Notes under the pieces: model-generated | Told to the model about the DNA's origin: nothing | Databases searched by the model: none | Seen by the model: only the letters and a program-made list of their open reading frames with translations | Assembly: GCA_002964805.2 (NCBI GenBank) | Contig: PUDQ02000010.1 | Span: forward strand, 310,001-374,000 | Length of the DNA stretch: 64,000 bases | From: Trametes villosa | Taxonomy: Eukaryota; Basidiomycota; Agaricomycetes; Polyporales; Polyporaceae | Reading direction: 5' to 3' | Translations under genes and position numbers: made by a program | Shown: one piece after another, positions 58,289 to 64,000 of the stretch | How the letters are laid out: every line of letters begins with the position of its first letter | Numbering within the stretch: position 1 is the stretch's first letter

Positions 58289-59679
58289 ATGGAGTCAACC
58301 CTGGAGGCTATCAGCAAGGAGTTTGGCATCCAATTCTCGGAAAAGCGCAAGTGGCAAGGAGTACGCGGCACCGTCTCTCGCACATGGAAGGCCGCAACGA
58401 GCGTTGCTCGTCGCCGTACCCAGGCCCGCCACCACTCAGAGGGCGACCAGCCGCAGCCGGCACGATGGCGTCTCCCTCTCGAGATCATGGAGCAAATCAT
58501 CGACCACCTGTACAACGACCTCCCGACCCTGCGCAGTTGTGCGCTGGTCTGCCATGCCCTCGTCGCCTCGGCGCGCCACTACCTCTTCCACAGGATACTC
58601 ATCACTGGGGAGAACTTCGTGGACGCCGTTGTGCTCTTCGTGAAGAACCCCCACCTTGCTGGCTATATCCGCGACCTGTACTTCGAAGGCGGGGAAGGGG
58701 CCGCATTCGCGTCCATGCAAGCCTTGCTAAAAGGACAGGAGCCGCCCAAACTCCTACGCGTCTTCGCCCTCGTGATCGCGCCGCGTCTAGTCAATGTGGT
58801 GCGACTTACCATGAAGGACGTCCCGTTCGACCAGCACATCGTGGCCATGTTCGCATCGCCTTTCCCGCGGCTTCATACGATCTCCCTGTTCGACTGCTGG
58901 TTCCGCTGTAATGCGGACCTGGACGCGCTGGTGAAGGGCCATCCTCTCATCAACACCATGCGTTGTGGCCGTCTATGCTCGCGATATGGCGCCTCCGACC
59001 AGGACTTCAGCGAGCAACCCGGAGCAAAGCTTGCGATGCACTCGCTGAAGGTCACGGAGGCGTACTCCCCATCCCCACTTACACTCATGCCCTGGCTGGT
59101 GACCCACGTCGAGCCGGAGACGCTCATCTACACGCTTTACCGGCTAAGTCAAGTCGCGAAGCTCAACCACACCATCGCCGGGTACGCCACTATGCGACAC
59201 TTACATGTCATCTTATACCACTGGCGCAAAGAAGGTACGTAGCACCGCAATGTCGCGCTGTTCTATAAACCAACGCCCTCCTAGACACCCGAGAAGTGAT
59301 TGAATGCCCCCAGGCGATGGCCATAACCCCCCACTACCCGCCGAACGTTACCACTCTCACGCTCGACGCGAAGCTCCACTCCCTCCTCCTCGCCGTGCAC
59401 ATATGCGCGCAGCTGGACCCGCATTGCTTCGTTCGCCTCTCCACCGTGAACATCGTCGCGCACATAAAGGCCGAGGACGTCGAGGCGGTTGACATGGACG
59501 GGTGGGCGGGCATGGACCAGACGCTCAGCGTGCTCCTCTCGCTCGGCGCGGTCAACTTCACGAACTCGTGCAGCGACACGTTGCACGTCGAAGCGGGCAT
59601 CGCGGCGATCGTGAAGCGCCTTCCTGTGCTTAATGTGCGCAAGGTGCTGTCGTTCGCGGCCCAGAAGCCGCCGAAATAA
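58289..59679 (+). CDS. F-box-type protein 2 (basidiomycete family)
   Basis: Two exons, 58289-59234 and 59285-59679 (50-nt intron), about 446 aa, starting MESTLEAISKEFGIQFSEKR; an upstream in-frame codon at 58268 is GTG, so it is not used. After a basic N-terminus comes an F-box-like motif, RWRLPLEIMEQIIDHLYNDL...RSCALVCHALVASARHYLF, typical of mushroom F-box proteins, then weak leucine-rich repeat-like segments (VVRLTMKDVPF, LHTISLFDCWF, TTLTLDAKLHSLL). It is probably an SCF adaptor of unknown target. It is not closely related to the F-box proteins at 21577 and 60270. Confidence 0.8.
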
Positions 59680-60269
59680 CCTGCGGCTCGCTCGGTTTCG
59701 TTCATCTGTCTCGGTTATATCTTGGAATGCTCTCTTGACCGCTGCTTTCGTGCTATTGACCATCATGCCCCCGTCTTAATCCGGGACATGCGCCACATCG
59801 TACTAATACCTCACATTGTACTTACATACACAGATTCCCCTTGTCAACTCCCGCATTTACTGGCATCCATATGCACGATCCCGTTTACCCCATCACTTAT
59901 CGTAAAACACAGTCAATCCATGATATTGCGCCCCGGCTGAGTGCATGCGCCCATAGCAGGTGTCCTGTGTGCGGACGCACTATCTAGGTGCGCTTTACAG
60001 CCAGCTTTCTCCGCCTCCATCATCATCTGACGGACAGAACTCACAGCCCGCACCAGCCCACTCTACACCTAATTGTTTTGAATCTGTCGGATGTCGGCTT
60101 GTGTCCTGCTTCGTGATGTGAACATGTGGGCATCGCCAACACTTCTCACGTTGTGGGCGCCCTGCAAGTTGACAGTCAACCACCACTACCACCACCGCCA
60201 TCGATTCCCCCCCCCCCTCGTAAGTGGAAGGAACACATACTAGCTGCAGTCTCACCCGGATCGGCCGCG
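59680..60269. other. Intergenic, F-box-like gene 2 to F-box gene 3
   Basis: About 590 bp without a recognisable gene. Contains a C homopolymer (around 60210-60220) and CCACCA repeats. An in-frame ATG at 60126 could extend the next gene, but the added residues are low-complexity proline. Confidence 0.55.
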
Positions 60270-62184
60270 ATGAAGATGGCCATGAAAGCCAAAAGCAATC
60301 TCAGCGCGTGCCACCTCGCTCTGCAATGCGCCGACATCACGGCGCTCATATTCGAGGATATGAGCGCTGACCGCAAGACGTTCGCCGGCTGCGCACGGGT
60401 GTGCCGATGGTTTTACGAGCCCGCAAACCGCGTTCTCTGGGCCAATCTCTCGAATTTGTTCCCGCTGTGGAGGTTACTCCAGCATCCGCCACGAGGATCC
60501 GGTTTGCCTCCAACAGCTTGCTATTCGGTAAGTACTCGTCAGATGTGCCACTCGCATAGAGTACAGCCGTCACTCAGTCTCTTCATGCACGTAGATCCTG
60601 GAGGAGAAGCCCTTTCTGGACCCCACTGTATGGCAGACATTCATGCGCTGCGCATCCCGGGTGCAAGAACTAGCGCAATATGCGTTCAGACCTCTCGCAT
60701 GCTCTGCGGTGGAGAGAGACCTGTGCGCCGCGCTCGTGCGCCACAACGGCGGCAAGAGCTTTCTACCATCCCTCAAGGGAATAAGATTGGCCCAGGACAG
60801 GACAACAGCCGATGTTCTGTCGCTCCTCGCGCCGCCCTCTTTGCGCACCCTCTGGTTCCACTACCGCCTTCCCGGGTATATAGGTGCAACGCCGAGCCCA
60901 GAGGATATGTACGCGGAGGTGCAGGCGATGGAGAGCATCGTGCCGGTCGTCTCGGCGAACTGGCCTGATCTGCGTGTCCTCGGCATTGCCTACTGGTGCC
61001 ATCCGGCCTCCACTCTGCTGCCGGACCTCCTCCTTTGCCGTAACCTCCGGTGGTTGTGCATCGAACGGACGTCCGAGGCGGTTGTGTTCGACGCCACGCA
61101 GATGCGCACGCTTCTGGCCTCGCTGCCCCTCCTGGAAAGGCTGGACGCTCGGGTGACAGGCTTCGTCGGGCAGCGGTCCGCACCGCATATGGAGGCGCCG
61201 CGCCTTCGGACGCTCGAGTGCAAGGGAACATGCGCGGACATGGGTGGCCTCCTGGCGACGCTCCGCGCGCCACTGCTGTCTTCGATCTCAATCTCAGCGA
61301 CGGACGAGGAGATGGTAGAGCTCGATGACTTCATCCAATGCATCCAGAATACAATCTCGCCCCGGCTCTCCGACTCCCTCACACAGCTGTCGATGCGCTC
61401 CACCGCGGACACCGACTTGGAGGAGCCCTGGCCCCGTCCTCCCGCCAGCGCGCGGGCCTCTTGGGCAGACATCTTATACCCCGGGCCCGCACTCTCGCAG
61501 CTCGAGTACGTCTCCGCCACGTTGAACCCGCGCCGGTTCGCGCTGTCTCTGAGCGACGACGACGTGCGGGTGCTTGCGCAAGCCATGCCGCACCTGCGGG
61601 ATTTTACTGTCGAGAACTACGACTGCGTGGGCTCGCGCATGCCCTCTGTGCGCGCGCTCTTATACTTTGCGGAGTATTGCCCCGACCTCAAGCAGCTGTG
61701 GCTCGAAGGCCTCGAGGGCGCGGGCGTGCCGGATCCGGAGGCCGTGCTCCCCCCCGTACGCCCCGAGCGTGTGCACCCGTTGACGTCGTTCAACCTGCGC
61801 ACGGCGACGACCCCCGTAGACGACCCTGTCGCTCTTGCGGAGATCATCGACACGCTGTTCCCCCTTCTGTGGGACTTCTTCCCGCCGATGGTGCGCAGTA
61901 CCACCCCCGGACGCAGCTCGCAGGACAGCTGGTGGGCGACAAAGCGCCAGCACGAGCTGCTCCGGCGCAAGAGGAACGCTGTCAAGCCCGTTATCCCCGA
62001 TCGCCCATTCCCGTTGTTCAAACCGGACGAGAGTTGGCGCACGCAGCTCTTGCCTATATTCGTCGCTTGCTGCGCGGTTTTCCCGCTCCAATGGCTGGTG
62101 GCGCACTTTTTCTACACTGTCGCCTATTTTGTAGCTTTGTACGAACGTCGCAAGGCGGGCATGGAGGCATCTGAGCAGTTTTAA
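60270..62184 (+). CDS. F-box/LRR-like protein 3 with C-terminal hydrophobic segment
   Basis: Two exons, 60270-60527 and 60595-62184, joined in phase 0 (about 615 aa). The F-box-like part is HLALQCADITALIFEDMSAD...GCARVCRWFYEPANRVLWAN; exon 2 opens ILEEKPFLDPTVWQTFMRCA, matching the protein at 21577-23453 and confirming that the two are paralogues. Leucine-rich repeat-like segments follow (LRVLGIAYWCHP, LRTLECKGTCA, LKQLWLEGLEG). The C-terminus carries a hydrophobic stretch, LLPIFVACCAVFPLQWLV and HFFYTVAYFVALYE, that could anchor it in a membrane, which is unusual for an F-box protein. It lacks the acidic repeat of its paralogue. Confidence 0.8.
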
Positions 62185-62233
62185 TGTACATTGTAGTTTT
62201 GATACCCGCCTTCCACTCATCGCACACTCAAAC

Positions 62234-64000
62234 TCAAACGCGGCTGCCGTAGACATCCTTGGGCTCGATGCCGACCTGACCCTTGCGGATGTTGGCCTGC
62301 GCCCACCTGTATGATATTTATGAGGGATACTCGACGAGAGAGATGTCGTAACGCTCACTTTTTGATACGAATGGACTCGATCTGGATGAAGCCACTCGTG
62401 TCGGTCGGCTCGAAGCCACCGAGCTCGTCCATGGAGGACTCCTTCTCGTCGTACAGACCCTATATCGCAAAATCAGCCTCAGCAGCGACACCGATGGGAG
62501 GGCTAGACGTACCTCATCGGACGAGCGACCCTCAATGATGACGTTGCCCTTGTAGAGCTTGAGCCGAACAACACCGTTGACGGTGCGCTGGCTCGCAGGG
62601 ATCGCGCTGACGATGAACTCGCGCTCGGGCGTGAACCAGTGGCCGTTGTACAGGATGCGGCTGAGCTCGACGGTGACGAACTGATCCCGCAGCGCGCGCA
62701 CGTTGCGGTCGAGCGTGAGGCCCTCGAGGTCGACGTGCGCCGCGCGCAGGATCGTCGCGCCGGGCGACTCGTAGCACCCACGGCTCTTCACGCCAATAAA
62801 GCGGTTCTCGACGATGTCGATGCGCCCGACGCCGTGCTTGCGCGCAAGCGCGTTCAGCGCGAGGAAGATCTCGACACCGTCCGTGTAGACCTTGTTCTCG
62901 TCGGGCACGGTCACCTTGACGGGCAGACCCTTGGAGAACTCGATCGAGAGCCGCTGCGGCGTCTGCGGCGCCTGCTCGGGGTCAACGGTGAGCTTCCACA
63001 TGTCCGCGGGCGGGGTGGTGTCGGGGTCCTCGAGGATGCCGGCCTCGTACGAGATGTGGAACAGGTTTTCGTCGGTGGACCAGGGCTTCGCGGCGGTCTG
63101 CTGGACGGGGATCTTCTTCTCGGCGGCGTAGGCGAGGAGTGCCTGGCGGCCTGCGAAGCGGTGGTAGAACTCTGAACAAGGGTCAGCGGGGTGCGAGGGT
63201 AGCAGGATGCAAATCCAGGTAGCCATACATGCGGGCAGCCGTGATATTGCCTGCATGTGTGGCCACCCAGGCTCAGTGGGAGTCGGCACTCAGTTCCGAG
63301 ATCCACTCTCACAGATCTGGTGTATATTCCAAATATACGTACCGGGAATGCGCCAAGGAGCAATAACCTTGATGTCGGGCTTGAGGCCGTAGAACGCGAG
63401 CTCGAAGCGAACCTGGTCATTGCCCTTGCCGGTGCAACCGTGCGAGACGTAGCTGAAGGTTACGCAGGGTTAGTCGTTGCGATCCGATTGAGCAAATAGG
63501 AGACCTACTCGCAGCCCTCCCGGTCCGCGATCGCCATCATGCCGCGAGCAATAACTGGCCGCGCGAGGGAAGTCCCGAGCAGGTACACGTTCTAAAACCA
63601 TGTCAGTGAAGTTGACTGAGCACCTATGTCGCAACCTCCGCCCCCGACATATATCAACCTTACGAATGCACGCCGCCTTAAAATCACCTCATGACAGCCT
63701 TATATGCCTCGGCAAGGCAATCATAAGTAGACTATAAGGCATGATTGGCTGATAGCAGGGGTGTAGTACTTGCGACAATGAGACACGGCACACACCTCGT
63801 AAATGCAGTTCGCCTGGAGCGCGGGGTAGATGAGCTCCGTCACAAATTCACGCTTGAGGTCCTACAAAAGTGTACACCATCAGAGATGTGTAACATATGC
63901 TATAGTTTCAGACATACCTCCAGGAAGAACTTCTTCGCGCCGACGGCGAGCGCCTTCTTACGGGCAGCCTCAAAGTCCTGCGCACGATCTCAGCACTCCC
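62234..64000 (-). CDS. ARG1: Argininosuccinate synthase, partial (N-terminus outside window)
   Basis: Joins citrulline and aspartate with ATP in arginine synthesis. The visible exons read, in order, [168 protein letters not shown] and [20 protein letters not shown], ending VYGSRV at 62234. The N-terminal ATP-binding loop and start codon are beyond 64000. At least seven introns. Only 49 bp separate its stop from that of the convergent F-box gene 3. Confidence 0.95.

Noticed and set aside
1..64000. CRISPR arrays, integrons, phage or bacterial operon features
   Set aside because: Intron-rich genes and eukaryotic families throughout; no regularly spaced repeats found.

Overview
This window is nuclear DNA from a filamentous basidiomycete, most likely a wood-decaying Agaricomycete (perhaps Polyporales). 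The reasons are the many short GT..AG introns of about 50-65 nt, the GC-rich coding sequence, a tandem array of aryl-alcohol dehydrogenase genes, and families typical of mushrooms (F-box/LRR-like proteins, DUF6533 membrane proteins). I found no CRISPR array, rRNA, convincing tRNA or intact transposon.

Layout. 1-6342: three tandem aryl-alcohol dehydrogenase genes on + with identical exon architecture and partly duplicated promoters. 6613-12748 (- strand): an ACOT9-type acyl-CoA thioesterase, the ER Hsp70 BiP/Kar2 ending in HDEL, and the NatC catalytic subunit Naa30. 12910-19904: the giant nucleoporin Nup192/Nup205, divergent from Naa30 across about 160 bp. 20155-25297 (- strand): Sft2-type Golgi protein, an F-box protein with an acidic repeat, and a DUF6533 membrane protein. 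26888-27894: a Ubc15/UBE2G1-type E2 enzyme. 28553-31526 (- strand): an UPF0261 protein and a TIM-barrel protein, which together correspond to the two halves of plant Tm-1. 33011-37366: RNA polymerase III second-largest subunit (RPC2). 38255-39442: a Ubc7/UBE2G2-type E2. 40992-43445 (- strand): D-arabinono-1,4-lactone oxidase. 43446-46597: a 3.1 kb GC-rich stretch with no recognisable gene. 46598-51881 (- strand): an HSPA12-like Hsp70 with unusually long introns and a 20-nt microexon. 53981-54341: a small conserved protein. 55039-57699 (- strand): Noc2 ribosome-biogenesis factor. 58289-62184: two F-box-type proteins. 62234 to the window edge (- strand): argininosuccinate synthase, truncated at its N-terminus by the window.

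Most genes are housekeeping and unrelated in function. Real local groupings are the AAD array (aromatic aldehyde/alcohol redox, a lignin-decay trait) and the UPF0261 + TIM-barrel pair (likely one functional unit). BiP and Ubc7 both serve ER protein quality control, but their 27 kb separation argues against a cluster. I see no clearly new multi-gene system. The most unusual signals are the unfused Tm-1-like pair, the microexon carrying the Hsp70 nucleotide loop between two long introns, a canonical UPR element in front of BiP, and the motif-rich gene-free 3.1 kb block.
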